A stretch of 64,000 nt of DNA from Nipponacmea schrenckii (Eukaryota > Mollusca > Gastropoda > Lottiidae): assembly GCA_030562195.1 (NCBI GenBank), contig JAUJPP010000007.1, positions 30,005,769 to 30,069,768 of the forward strand, read 5' to 3'. The translations under genes were made by a program, and so were the position numbers. Position 1 is the first letter of the stretch. Every line of letters begins with the position of its first letter. This document shows positions 39,801 to 51,975 of the stretch, piece by piece. The notes beneath the pieces are model-generated. The model did no database searches. It was not told where the DNA came from and worked only from the letters and a program-made list of their open reading frames with translations.

Positions 39801-42747
39801 ATTCTGTACACTTCAAAACAGCTAAATGAAATTATTAAAGTGAACTATGTAAACCTATGTACATCAAATCGCTGAAGGTTCTTGATTATTGAAACTAAGT
39901 CTTAAGTCATGTTTAATTGAATTTAATTTGAATACTTATATTAAAAATTATATCAATTTATCGGATATAATAGCCTATTTATTAACAGTCGTAGTTTGAA
40001 AGTGTTTAGGGATACAATCTGTTGACAACTATTAAAACCAAACCATATCAAATTCTATTTAAGGCAGACGGACAGACGCTGGTCTTTATGAAATTAAAGA
40101 ATTATTTTCGCTTTAAACATCGCCAAGTATGAAACGAACTTTTCGTCAGTTTCATTGTTCGGTTGAAATTTGGCGTGACACGTGACAATTACTGTCAGAA
40201 CCAACTAAACGATTTTCTTCTATTAGCAACGTGAAGAAATACTGACAAACTCTTTACCAAACACCCCTACTTATTACGTAGAGCGCGAAATGTCAACGCA
40301 CGTGTCACTTCCCGCCCCTTGGTAGCAGAGCTACGTTTCCGAGGCATCCATTTTGAATATGGACAACGATGTGTGCCATAATGTAAAAATGTATTGTTGG
40401 TTGGTGGAAATCTTGTATATACTTTTGACGTCGTCGTCTCCACAAATCAACAATCCGACTGTCGACGGGTGGTATCATTGTTTACATGTGTAATTGTATC
40501 GGGATTGAATTAAACGAACAAACTAGTTTCCCTTGGGGTGGTTTGAAAGATGTTTTAAACGGACCACCTGGTGGCATATTGGTTGAAACTTTATATTAAA
40601 TATTGAAATAATGAATTTAAAAAATAGATTCGTGTCTTTTTTGCATGATACAAGACTAAGACTGATCCTTAGGAAAAAAATAATTTAAATAAATAATTTC
40701 ATCATTTTAAAATACTAAAACATTAAAACTATTTTTTCCTCATTTAACAATGGTAACAAATTATTTGTCAAAATAAATTTACTTTACATGCATAAACAGG
40801 TTGCCCAGAATACATAAACAAAGCATTAAAAATTCAACATTAAGTCCTTTATGTTTACGAAGGAAATTAATTTAGTAAAGAGAATTAATTTAAATATGAT
40901 GTACATATAATAACAACAATTATTAGACACGTCTAAGTTAAAATACACTTTCCCTTTTTAACGAAGATGAGCTATTATAGCAGTTAAGTTATATTATTAA
41001 TAAAACAACTGCCTAAAATAAATTTTCTCTAAAACTTTGAAAAAAAAAAACCGTTCTTCAATAGACGTCGCATTTCTTTTATAAGACAAGCATATCTTTG
41101 TATCTTAAAGGTTAATGGAAATGAAATCGGTCCCAAAAATTCTTTAAGAGCAATTTCTGGTCATTTAAGGATTTATGGATAAGGCAAAGTATTAGGGAAT
41201 TTTTGTGAATCCTTTGATGGGTTGAAATGATGGGGTCAATTACAGTTGATGCTCCTTATAATCTAAAACTTTTATTATTAACCGCTAATAGATGCGTACT
41301 CAAGGAGTTAATGAACGCAACACCATGAACGAGTTGTTTTGAAGACTGTTTTTCAGTTGAAAAAGTGTGTAACGAAAATTAAGTCTAAATTTTTTCTTTT
41401 ATAGGATTAAATTTGAATAAAATTATTAAAAATGTGACAAGGAGTTTGTCGTAGAAAAGCTATAAAAAGTGTGTTTTATGTTAATGTAAAGAGCGATAAC
41501 AAGCTATTTTTAAGAATATTTAATAGTGAATATTACGTGAATTTATTACTTTTCGGAGCGAAATAAATACTAAACACAAAATATGTTTAAAATGAATAAA
41601 TAAACATATTGAACATAAGTTAGATAGGATGTTCCATCAAGAATTATTTCTATGTAAAAATAAATTTGAACTTTAAGTCGCGGATCGCGGAGTGAGCACG
41701 TTACAGAAAATAATGAAGTTGGCTAACTCTTAAAATGTCATATTGTATAAAAGTTTCTAGGCCTATTATTAACGATGATATATTTAATTTGTATATTAAA
41801 ATAACCAAAATGTACACTTTAACCACTCGCCGCGAGCACAGGCGGCTGTCTTTAATCTTTGACAGCTTTTAACAGGCGTTTTTATCCAAGGCGTATGTCC
41901 AACATGACAGGGGTGTCTAGAAAATAAGTAGCCGCCATATTGGATTCCCGATGATGATAAATGACGAGAATAAAGTATGATCATGATAAAAACCTCAACA
42001 CTTGTCTTGTTTTCATGAAAAAAATATGAATTATTAAAATCTAGGATAAAATATGACTTGGTTTCTCTCGTATGTCGATAATCTAACTCTTCTGTATGTT
42101 GTCTGGTCTACCAGTTAATCAGACTGGTCAGTGTATCATGAGTAATTCTTTCATAAGTGTTTGCATTATTCTTCCAAAATATATCTTTAACAAGCATAGG
42201 CCATGTATTCAAGACAAACCATTTTATTTAATCAATTATGCTTCTTATTAATTGTTCCAAAATTTTATATTTTTCAGATGCTAAAAGACGAGAACAGTCT
42301 GCACTGTTTGGTAAAAATCAGCCACCGAAAAAACGACGCAAATCCAGAACAGCTTTTACAAACCAACAAATTTATGAACTAGAAAAACGTTTTCTTTATC
42401 AGAAATATTTGACTCCAGCCGATCGTGATGAAATCGCTCAAAGTCTTGGACTTACAAACGCTCAAGTGATAACGTGGTTTCAAAACAGACGAGCAAAACT
42501 TAAACGTGATTTGGAAGAATTGAAAAATGACGTTACCGCTACAAAATCTATTGATCCAACGTTACCCTTGGCTGTAGATATTTCAAAAGTGACGGAGACT
42601 CTTATTATAGGAAATCATAACTCTAGTCGCAGTCATTCTCCGACATCCAGCATTGCTTGTTCGGAAAGAAGTCCGACCAAAGATAGCAGAAACATGTCAG
42701 ATGACGACGACGAAGATATTGAAGTCAGTGATGAACACAATTCGTGA
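24385..42747 (+). CDS. Lbx: Ladybird-family homeobox transcription factor Lbx (2 coding exons)
   Basis: This is a DNA-binding developmental regulator; vertebrate LBX1 acts in muscle precursor migration and spinal neuron identity, and fly ladybird in muscle and heart. The coding exons are 24385-24862 and 42278-42747. They join G|AT to give D160, for 315 residues in total. An eh1-type repressor motif (FSIKDIL, 40-46) follows NPNKPFTS, as in LBX1. A second conserved block is SPLDALMAMTNKTFQGL (137-153). The homeodomain is residues 179-238, with R183, W226, F227, Q228 and N229, and the Lbx-typical VITWFQNRRAKLKRDLEE. The C-terminus ends in an acidic tail, as in vertebrate LBX1. I start at ATG 24385: upstream in-frame codons contain no other ATG, and an acceptor-like CAG ends at 24381. 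Confidence 0.97.
32546..32905 (-). mobile_element. LINE-like 3' tail fragment, reversed
   Basis: Read on the minus strand, the segment ends with TGTAACATTTTGCAATAAAA followed by a (TTA)n run. That resembles the 3' end of an RTE- or CR1-like non-LTR element with its own AATAAA signal. An internal direct repeat (TAGGCTACAATACATAAAA, then GAACATTTATA and AAATAAAAATC) recurs at about 32838-32898. No reverse-transcriptase frame is visible, so only the tail remains. Confidence 0.45.
33615..33685 (-). mobile_element. SINE tail fragment, reversed
   Basis: On the minus strand this short piece reads GCAGAAGAGTAGGACGTAAA followed by ACTACATTCATTTCATTT. It matches the 3' module of the SINE copies at 3838 and 55140. 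Only the tail is visible. Confidence 0.5.
42278..42747 (+). CDS. Lbx: Lbx coding exon 2 (homeodomain and acidic C-terminus)
   Basis: The exon begins after an ATTTTTCAG acceptor, with AT completing D160, and ends in TGA at 42745-42747. It holds the complete homeodomain behind the basic GKNQPPKKRRKSR stretch. Helix 3 reads NAQVITWFQNRRAKLKRD. Thr at homeodomain position 47 with Gln50 and Asn51 is the Lbx signature. After the homeodomain come a short Ser/Pro-rich segment and an acidic SDDDDEDIEVSDEH end, the counterpart of EEDEEIDVDD in LBX1. Confidence 0.97.
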
Positions 42748-43033
42748 AGAAATGCAAATTTGTTGACATCAAATTCATTAATCATCAAAATGACGTGTTC
42801 CCTCTTCGATAAAGACGCTGTAAAATAATGACAATCGGTGCGATGTGTATAGAGAGTTCCATTGTAAGAACGATAACTCGAATTTGTCATGTGTTATTGA
42901 ACTGTATTAAAAACAGTCTCATGAGTTTGCCAAATGTATTATAATGTTATTATAATTGTCCTTCTGTTATTTAATTAATACTCATTTAACCTTGATATGG
43001 TTATTAAGGTATTTATGAAATAGAAATATCATA

Positions 43034-43039
43034 AATAAA
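43034..43039 (+). terminator. Candidate Lbx polyadenylation signal
   Basis: An AATAAA hexamer lies 287 bases past the Lbx stop, in an AT-rich stretch. It would give a short 3'UTR of about 0.3 kb. Confidence 0.45.
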
Positions 43040-43875
43040 TACATTCAATCATAATGACTTATATTTATTTAAATCCTAACTCATCCCACTATATATTAGT
43101 CAAACAAAATGTGTTTTTTATATCTTAATCAGTAACGAAGCTAGCGACGTCATTCTATTTATTGCAGAGCAATAATTTTAGACAATCTTTCGGTGTAACT
43201 ACATTATTATTATGGGTTGTGTCCACTTACACGCAATAATCAATAATTCAATGAATAGTTCATAGACCGCGAAGGAATTCAAACAAATTTACCAACATAA
43301 TATTAACTTTGACTATGGATCCGATCCACCTCAATTGTAATGACTCAAGCCATAAATATTATTTTTCCAACATGAGTGAATTGAGATTATCAAACTGAAA
43401 AGAGAACTACCCATCCTAATACAATCCTATCTCCGTCACTTCAGTATCTTCTCACGATAACCGCAGTCATTGGGTAAACTAATCCGCAATATAAATGCAT
43501 GGTTAGTTATAATAAATGGTAAATCTATTAAATCTAGTTGAGATAATTTAATTATGTATGTTTTGTGCAATAGGAGTATTGTTGTTTAAATTATGACAGT
43601 AAAGCAGGCAAAACGGTCTGCTGTTTCAATTACTTTGACAGTTGAGTCGTCTCCCCTTACAAGATGATTTAAAGAGGTAAATTTACGCAATGACCCAAGC
43701 AGTTCTACCAAATACTCTATACTGGTAACTCCATTATAATATCAGGTGATAGAAAAATAACCCTATATTCAGATCAGATTTTTTAAAAATATGTTAAATG
43801 TTGATATGTTGATGTGCTGATATATATCAAAAATTTGGGTTGAGGTCCAAAAGTGGATAGGCCTTAATGTGTCAT

Positions 43876-44022
43876 TGCATATTCATACAGCTTTATTGTA
43901 TATACAGCAGATTACTTACAGTGTTCCATTGTTTCTTTGCATATTCACGCAGCTTTCTGTCATCAAAGCAGATTATCAACGGGTTTAAACGGGACAATGT
44001 TTCATTGCATATTCATAAACCA
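43876..44022. repeat. Three spaced TTGCATATTCA repeats (POU-like)
   Basis: The 11-mer TTGCATATTCA occurs three times within 150 bases, about 1.1 kb past Lbx. The first two copies sit in a longer duplicated block ending in AGCAGATTA. The core resembles binding sites of POU-homeodomain factors. It may be a decayed tandem repeat or an enhancer, and sequence alone cannot tell. Confidence 0.5.
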
Positions 44023-47000
44023 TTTCGAGTATATATACTAAACATTATACAAGCAAATGGTTATTTTGTTCATTAGCCGAGCTTTTCATTATCCCAATAT
44101 AAATACGGACAATGAATTGGATTACATGTACATGTATGTTGATTTTCACATTCATTTATTCCATTACTTAGCACAATTGAACTTGACTGAAACGATATTT
44201 CTTTCAAATTCTGTGATATCACAGGTTTCTACTGAAATGTATTTTTTGCAATATTTTCGATTGACGATAGATCCGACCATTCGGTAAAAATGTTGTTAGA
44301 ACCGATTGAATAACGTTTATATGAATATTCGTAAAACACTTTCATTGCTCTATTTGTAGGCAATTAGACTTAAATAGGATTTTTTGAAACCTCGTGAACT
44401 TTCGGTTTTCTTCTGAAAAATCATTTTGATTTTGGCAGTATAATCCTTCAATAATGGAACAGAATGAGCACAAAATTGTTTTTTAAAGGTTTTTTCAATA
44501 GTATTTAAAATAGATGTTTCCTGTAACATCAATAACATTGATCGAATCCTAAAAGCCTGTGTTTTTCTTTGACAGACGTTCTCTATAAATCACACAGACC
44601 GTTATTTGTCAATTAGACTGGGGTATAATGAGTAGAATCATTAGACGGTAATGAGATATCATTATACATCTTTAAGATGCTTTCTTAATTCATGTTGTAT
44701 TTTAACCCTTACCGACAGACTTTCTTTCACAAACACAATCAAGCCTTTTGAAAAACACATCGCAGGGGTCACAGTTCAGACATAAATCACATGATATGAC
44801 GTCACAAACGTTTAACCAGTTAAAACAGTCGTTACAGATAGAGCGCTGTTGGTAATTCAACAAACGATGCGGAGCTAATAAGAAGTATAATGGTTTCAAA
44901 TTATACTAAGATTTTATTATGTGTAAAGGTAGAATAGGAAAGCCACCAACGGTTGTGATTAACTAAGCATACCCTATAATTTACTGCTGTCTCTTTATTT
45001 AACGCGCTTCTATTGAAGTGTAGGTTAAATGACGTACACTATTACAACTTCAAGCCTTTGTTGTCATGATGTGTTAAAAGAAATAATTCATTTAGGATAA
45101 TTAATTAAATTTCACAAAATTCACAATTCACAATTCATAATTTGTGCTATTACAAAACTTGTAGACTTAACCGAACAAGTGCTGAAAAGCAACAGTTTCC
45201 TAACTTAAGATCTTTGTTCAGAAAGTGTTGATAGAATAAGCAGAAATTTCATTTTGCATATATGCATAGAATATAGAATAAAATATCATTTATTTAGTAC
45301 CCATACTATATTAAAAAACAATAAAACATAGTTTCGTTGTGATATATAAATTAATTGACCATTGATACTTTGAAACAGTTATCAAAATAATTTGTGGAAG
45401 TTTCACAATACAATCCATGAAAGTTGGAAATTTATGTTTAGTTTGATATAGTATTATTTAGTATCTTACAAAACTGCTTTTTCTAGAAAGTTTGGTACAG
45501 ATAATTTTTTCCAGTCACCAACTCCACAGTCTTTGCGTTGGCATTCGAAACTTATATATATGTATTTCACACACCAGAATTGTACATCGATATAAAATTG
45601 GGCTAGTTAATTTCAGATTAGTTTTATCCGATGTGAATTCTTAAAGCATAAACCTTCCTTTCTCTGTTAATAAAAAAAATTTTTTAGCTAAAAATATAAT
45701 GATAGATACCTTTTAAGAAATATTTTGAGCTTATCTGAGACGAAGACACGACGGTAACCGTTCCTGGATTTGAGATGATGTAATCGGATAACCTCTGAAT
45801 TCGACGAGCACAGTAAATGTGCTTATAATTGGCGAAGTTTAAGGTAAAATGAAGCTATAATTAAAGGGCTTCTGTGTGGATTCGATACGGCCATATATTA
45901 ATAGTAGAGCAGCTGGATTTAATACAAGACACCTTAAACCCTTCTTTAAGAAAAGAGGGATTTAGGGGTGATAAGTCTATTTAAAAAATTAAAGAATAAA
46001 AAAATTTAAGGAAATCACATAAAATTTTTTCCATGAATATTGCTCAAAAATATTTTGTTGCTCGTTCTTTGTCCATTTAACAGTTTTCATAGTAAATTAA
46101 AAATATTTTCAAAACAGCAGTAAAATGTCAACTGCGCAATATCTGCTAGAGATCCTTGTAAAAGCTTAGTCTTATATTTTAATACATAGAACAACAGTTT
46201 GATCACAGTGACATAAGGCATGAATGGAAAATAGCGAATAATCCACAATCTTACTTAGTACCCTTAAGAATTAAATACCCTATTTCAGACAATCCAAATC
46301 TATATTTCAACTCTTCTATAGAAATACATGTATAGTTAATTCAGTCTCAATATTATAAAGACGTACCTGCCTTACATACATAATAACACATGGATGTTCA
46401 TAGAGTCCTGTTAAAATAAACCATCAGTCGAAATCAGCAATAATTTATTTTTATGTTAGATTTTATTTTAAAATTTTATTTAAAGCAGTTCAGTCATGAT
46501 TGGTAAGATAAGTTATAAATTTAACCAATAACCAAGAGTCTCGTTCTTTTGAAAATATGTCTAACTTCTATTAGGGAACTTCGTTTATGTATATTATACA
46601 TGCATAGGCTATATGGGAAATTAACATAATATTGGTATAAGGAAATAAGTCACATGTGCAGAAGGCGGTATCTATACGCGCATATCTTTAAAAGTGAAAA
46701 CAATCATGGAATTTAAAACTGTAATCATCATAACTGTTGAGAAACACAACGTTTAAATCAATTCAATATGTGCATATTTCACAATGATAATTAACTGATA
46801 TGTAAGCGGTAAAATACTTAGAAATTTATAAGTAAAACGTGGCATGATATCATGTTAAAATGTCTATTAGGGTAGATGGGAGAGGAGATAGACCGAAATA
46901 ACTGCTGAAAAATATAATAATTTAGGATAAAATTGATATATCACCTTCTTATCTCATTCAAACATTTCATCATTTTTTAAATTTCATAATTTTCTTCTTC

Positions 47001-47049
47001 TCTTCATTTTAAACCTAATTATTGATTCTTTTGATCGCGGAAAAATTAG

Positions 47050-47134
47050 TGACGTCACAGGTCGTTAACGGTAGATATTGGGGTCAAAGTGCGATCTCCC
47101 GTGCTTGGCATGCTGGTATAGTGACAGGAAGTGG
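47050..47134. promoter_or_regulatory. Cluster of CRE, nuclear-receptor and ETS-like motifs
   Basis: A full CRE palindrome, TGACGTCA, lies at 47050-47057. GGGGTCAAAGTGC, a DR1-like nuclear-receptor site, lies at 47080-47092, and ACAGGAAGTGG, an ETS-like site, starts at 47124. Three strong motifs within 85 bases stand out in AT-rich DNA. Function as an enhancer or promoter is only inferred. Confidence 0.3.
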
Positions 47135-49450
47135 AGATTGTATCTGTTTGAAGTTTGATATTTTTCTACTTATTTAGTGGTATGAATTATGATTATGATA
47201 GAGTAAAATGAAACAAGCGTCTATTATCAGCTATTTTAAAGAATGTTGATAGCTAAAGTATATATAATCTTAAAGAGTTGACTTCCAGCTAGTTAGCTTG
47301 TAATCAAGTTTGTTTTAAGATAAAATATGTGATGTCTGACGATATTCTGGCGCATGTCTTCGTTTTAAAGAAAGCCTTCTCTAACATAAGTTCAATTTCT
47401 TCAAGACATTTATTCACTATGTCAATAATCTTTCTAATTAAAGTAGCGAACAACGCCGATCACATACGTCATCGAGGGATTTCAATGTATATAAAATATA
47501 TGTAAATATTTCCACTAGGTCCTTGTTTAGTGCGACCAGAATTAAAATAGGGGCATACAATTGAAGTATACAGTTTGATATCTGATTTAAGGAAGTTGCA
47601 TAGTGTTGATCCACTGTCCAAGCATCCCAATTAACAAGAAATATCTTAATCATAATTTAACGAATTCCCTTATGCCAATTTGAAATTTTATAATTGTGTT
47701 GTGTTATAAACGAATGTACGCGGTGAAAGTTATTGCTATGAATCTGATCTTTGACCCACAATTCAAATGATGATATACCAACACTGACCTCCTACGAAGA
47801 ATATTGCTGTACACTAAAACCATGGTTACGGTAAAATTATTCCAAGAACAACCTGCTGATATTAGCCGTCATCATGGCAATAAATCATGGCGGTTTTTCT
47901 CATGCCTCGTTTTCATTTATTACGTGAGTTATATATTTACTGCTGTACTATGCAATAAACTTATAACCATACCAGTCAATAAATCATTTCAGCATTAGGT
48001 AACTATTTGCAAGATGAAATTGTCGTGTTGCAACGTGACGATAATTTATATTATGGGGGCGAAATTTTACGAAAAATAATCACTTTATAGTAAAAGTGAA
48101 AGAAACAAATCAAGATTTTCTAAAATGTCGTTTTCAATAGTGTCAGATGCTTGTAGACGACATCCCTGACGTATATTTACAACCTAAGTGGGTTTTGCGA
48201 TAGATAACTTACCTACAATTTCAGTTATTCGACGACTTATTGCGAAGTATTCGTTGCTATTAGTGCCGATCGCCGGAACTGAAGTAATTACAACTGAAAA
48301 CACCCACTGCAGTATAGTACTATGGTGAAACTAAAGTATATTTGTATAAATTGAACTTATACAGTACCATAATAATTGATCTCAGATACAAAGTAATAAG
48401 TTAGTAATTGACTGTCAACAGAACTATAAGTTAATTTTGAGACAGGAGCATTACCATTACTCATTGTCATTTATGAGGTGTCTAGTTGAATTATTGTAAA
48501 AGTACTTGATGATGTGGCGAGCGGAAAGTTTTAAAGGAACAAGTGCTAATTTGCTAGTTGACTGGAAACAATAGATCTTACATTATCACCTTCCTTATTC
48601 TTTATTTTCTAATCCAATCACACGAGGATGGTCGGAAGATTTTCGATTCAATTTGGAAATGCAGTAAAAACATAAACCTTTTCATTTCTTTGGTATAAAA
48701 ATATACATTTTTGAGAAAGACGTAATTACAATTATAAACAGTTGGTTAACTTCTTTTACAGAGGTGGTAATCATGGTTTTTAAGCAAAGCCCATTTTCTA
48801 CAAATGCAAAGGCGCCTATGAATAGCTTTTCCAGTGAAAAAGAAACAGATTTATCAGCATAAAATGCTTTTTCTCATTTCACTTATTTCAACTGTAGTTC
48901 GGCGTTAAAAATTTTTTCAAGACGCTGAGTTGCTATAACAAATGTGTATTGACACTCGTGACTTCATGGGACTGTCATCCCAAGAGAGAACAATAAATGG
49001 ATGGAGTGACGTTAATTTGAACGAAAAGCCACACTGAAATGGAAAATCGTCTACGAAACATAAATTGTTAGAAAAAGGATCATGTATATTTAATGTGAAC
49101 TGTCAATAATGTCTCTTATTTTCCGTCTCTCTCTCACTCAATTCCAGCAAACGTTCACACATTACATATAGAATAAAAAACGAAAGTAGACGTTGTAGGA
49201 TAATTAACGAGCAAATGACAAATATTCTACAACATTGTCGACAGCTAATCAGAAAGAATGTTCATCCAAGCAAAATTTGAAAAAGCAACATTTTCACTAA
49301 TAATGTTCATTATATAATCTAATTTCAGTGATATACATTTACAACACAAATGATCATTATCTACGTAGGAGAAAATTGATAATTGCCTCTTTGGTATAGA
49401 TAGATATAAGTGTAAATGTAGGTGGTATTGTATGTTCTTCCGTTAAAGGG

Positions 49451-51975
49451 TGTTTCTATTTATTGTTGTAGTTGGCAGATCTCTTAAATGTTGCTATCTA
49501 ATTTTATTTATGGTCGTTCTATTTATTGTTTGTAATAGTGGCCTTCTTGTTGTTTCTGTCTATTGTTATTGCGGGTTGTTCTTTAGTTGTTTCTGTCTAT
49601 TGTTGTTGATGGTAGTTCTCTAGCTGTTTCTGTCTATTGTTATTGATGGTAGTTCTCTAGTTGTTTCTCCCTATTGTTGTCGATGGTGGTTCTCTAGTTG
49701 TTTCTCTCTATTGTTGTCGATGGTGGTTCTCTAGTTGTTTCTCTCTATTGTTGTCGATGGTGGTTCTCTAGTTGTTTCTCTCTATTGTTGTCGATGGTGG
49801 TTCTCTAGTTGTTTCTCTCTATTGTTGTCGATGGTGGGTTCTCTAGTTGTTTCTCTCTATTGTTGTCGATGTGTGGTTCTCTAGTTGTTTCTCTCTATTG
49901 TTGTCGATGTTGGTTCTCTAGTTGTTTCTCTCTATTGTTGTCGATGGTGGTTCTCTAGTTGTTTCTCACTATTGTTGTTGATGGTGGTCCTCTAGTTGTT
50001 TCTCTCTATTGTTGTTGATGATTGTTCTCTAGTTGTTTCTGTCTATTGTTGTCGATGGTGGTTCTCTAGTTGTTTCTGTCTATTGTTGTTAATGGTAGTT
50101 CTCTAGTTGTTTCTGTCTATTGTTGTTGATGGTAGTTCTCTAGTTGTTTCTGTCTATTGTTGTCGATGGTGATTCTCTAGTTGTTTCTCTCTATTGTTGT
50201 CGATGGTGGTTCTCTAGTTGTTTCTCTCTATTGTTGTCGATGGTGGTTCTCTAGTTGTTTCTCTCTTATGGTTGTTGACGCTGGTTCTCTAGTTGTTTCT
50301 ATCTATTGTTGTTGATGGTAGTTCTCTGGTTGTTTCTCTCTATTGTTGTCGATGGTGGATCTCTAGTTGTTTCTGTATATTGTTATTGAGGGTTGTTCTC
50401 TAGTTGTTTCTGTCTATTGTTGTCGATGGTAGTTATCTAGTTGTTTCTGTCTATTGTTGTCGATGGTGGTTCTCTAGTTGTTTCTGTATGTTGTTGAGTG
50501 GTTCTCTAGTTGTTTCTATATTGTTGTTGATGGTAGTTCTCTAGTTGTTTCTGTCTATTGTTGTCGATGGTGGTTCTCTAGTTGTTTCTGTCTATTGTTG
50601 TTGAGGGGTTCTCTAGTTGTTTCTGTCTATTGTTGTCGATGGTAGTTATCTAGTTGTTTCACATGGTCTTATTGTTTGCTATTTGAAGGTAGTTCTCTAG
50701 TTGTTTCTGTCTATTGTTGTTGATGGTGGTTATCTAGTAGTTTCTGGCTATTGTTTTTGATGGTGGTTCTCTGGTTATTTCTCTCTATTGCTGTTGAAGG
50801 TTGTTATCTAGTTGTTTCTGTCTATTGTTGTCGATGGTAGTTCTCTAGTTGTTTCTGTGCTATTGTTGTCGATGGTAGTTATCTAGTTGTTTCTACTATT
50901 GTATTCGATGGTGGTTCTCTAGTTTTTTCTGGCTATTGTTGTCGATGGTAGTTATCTAGTTATTTCTGTCTATTGTTGTCGATGGTGGTTCTCTAGTTGT
51001 TTCTGGCTATTGTTGTGGAAGGTGGTTATCTAGTTGTTTCTGTCTATTGTTGTTGAGGTATTATCTAGTGTTTCTGGCTATTGTTGTTGATGTGTTCTCT
51101 AGTTGTTTCTGTCTATTGTTGTCGATGGTAGTTATCTAGTTGTTTCTGTCTATTGTTGTCGATGGTTGTTCTCTAGTTGTTTCTGTCTATTGTTGTTGAT
51201 GGTGGTTCTCTAGTTGTTTCTGTCTATTGATGTTGAGGTAGTTTTAGTTGTTTCTGTCTATTGTTGTGATGGTGTTCTCTAGTTGTTTCTGTCTATTGTT
51301 GTGATGGTGGTTCTCTAGTTGTTTCTGTCTATTGTTGTTGAAGGTGGTTCTCTAGTTGTTTCTGTCTATTGTTGTTGATGGTGGTTCTCTAGTTGTTTCT
51401 GTCTATTGATTTGAGGTGTTCTCTAGTTGTTTCTGTCTATTGTTGTTGATGGTGGTTCCTCTAGTTGTTTCTTCTATTGTTGTTGATGGTTGTTCTCTAG
51501 TTGTTTCTGTCTATTGTTGTTGAGGTGGTTCTCTAGTTGTTTCTGTATATTGTTATTGATGGTTGTTCTCTAGTTGTTACTGTATATTGATATTGAGGGT
51601 TGTTCTCTAGTTGTTTCTGTATATTGTTATTGAGGGTTGTTCTCTAGTTGTTACTGTATATTGATATTGAGTGTTGTTCTCTAGTTGTTTCTGTATATTG
51701 ATATTGAGGGTTGTTCTCTAGTTGTTACTGTATATTGATATTGAGGGTTGTTCTCTAGTTGTTTCTGTATATTGTTATTGAGGGTTGTTCTCTAGTTGTT
51801 ACTGTATATTGATATTGAGGGTTGTTCTCTAGTTGTTTCTGTATATTGTTATTGAGGGTTGTTCTCTAGTTGTTTCTGTATATTGTTATTGAGGGTTGTT
51901 CTCTAGTTGTTACTGTATATTGATATTGAGGGTTGTTCTCTAGTTTTGGCTATTGTGGTTGATGGTGGCTATCTT
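49451..51975. repeat. 2.5-kb minisatellite of 37-bp units
   Basis: The unit is built from GTTTCTCTCTATTGTTGTCG followed by ATGGTGGTTCTCTAGTT, 37 bases in total. Roughly 65 units are present, with many one- to four-base deletions in the middle part. Units from about 49670 to 49960 are nearly identical, and those from about 51543 form another variant (TATTGAGGGTTGTTCTCTAG). The first 100 bases are strongly degenerate. No reading frame crosses the array. Confidence 0.96.
51543..51945. repeat. Higher-order dimer at the array's right end
   Basis: Here two 37-bp types tend to alternate: one with GTTTCTGTATATTGTTATTG and one with GTTACTGTATATTGATATTG. They form a 74-bp dimer repeated about five times, with two places where the same type occurs twice. 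This indicates a second round of amplification after the original 37-bp array. Confidence 0.8.

Larger units (their letters stand above)
24863..42277 (+). other. Large Lbx intron (17.4 kb)
   Basis: The intron splits the eh1-bearing exon from the homeodomain exon, and its length is unusual beside the sub-2-kb introns of the flanking genes. No coding exon is recognisable inside, and the open frames at 29834, 36993 and 38854 carry no family motif. Visible structure includes TTGTAAATATGG-like degenerate repeats (26380-26580), paired GGCCATAAT motifs (28401-28440), a retroelement tail (32546-32905), a 43-bp duplication (34456-34541), TTATAACAAAA repeats (38460-38740) and a CpG-richer segment (40270-40370). 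Intronic enhancers are likely but not proven. Confidence 0.85.

Noticed and set aside
42633..42890. 85-codon minus-strand frame over the end of Lbx
   Set aside because: It is the reverse shadow of the Lbx acidic tail codons.
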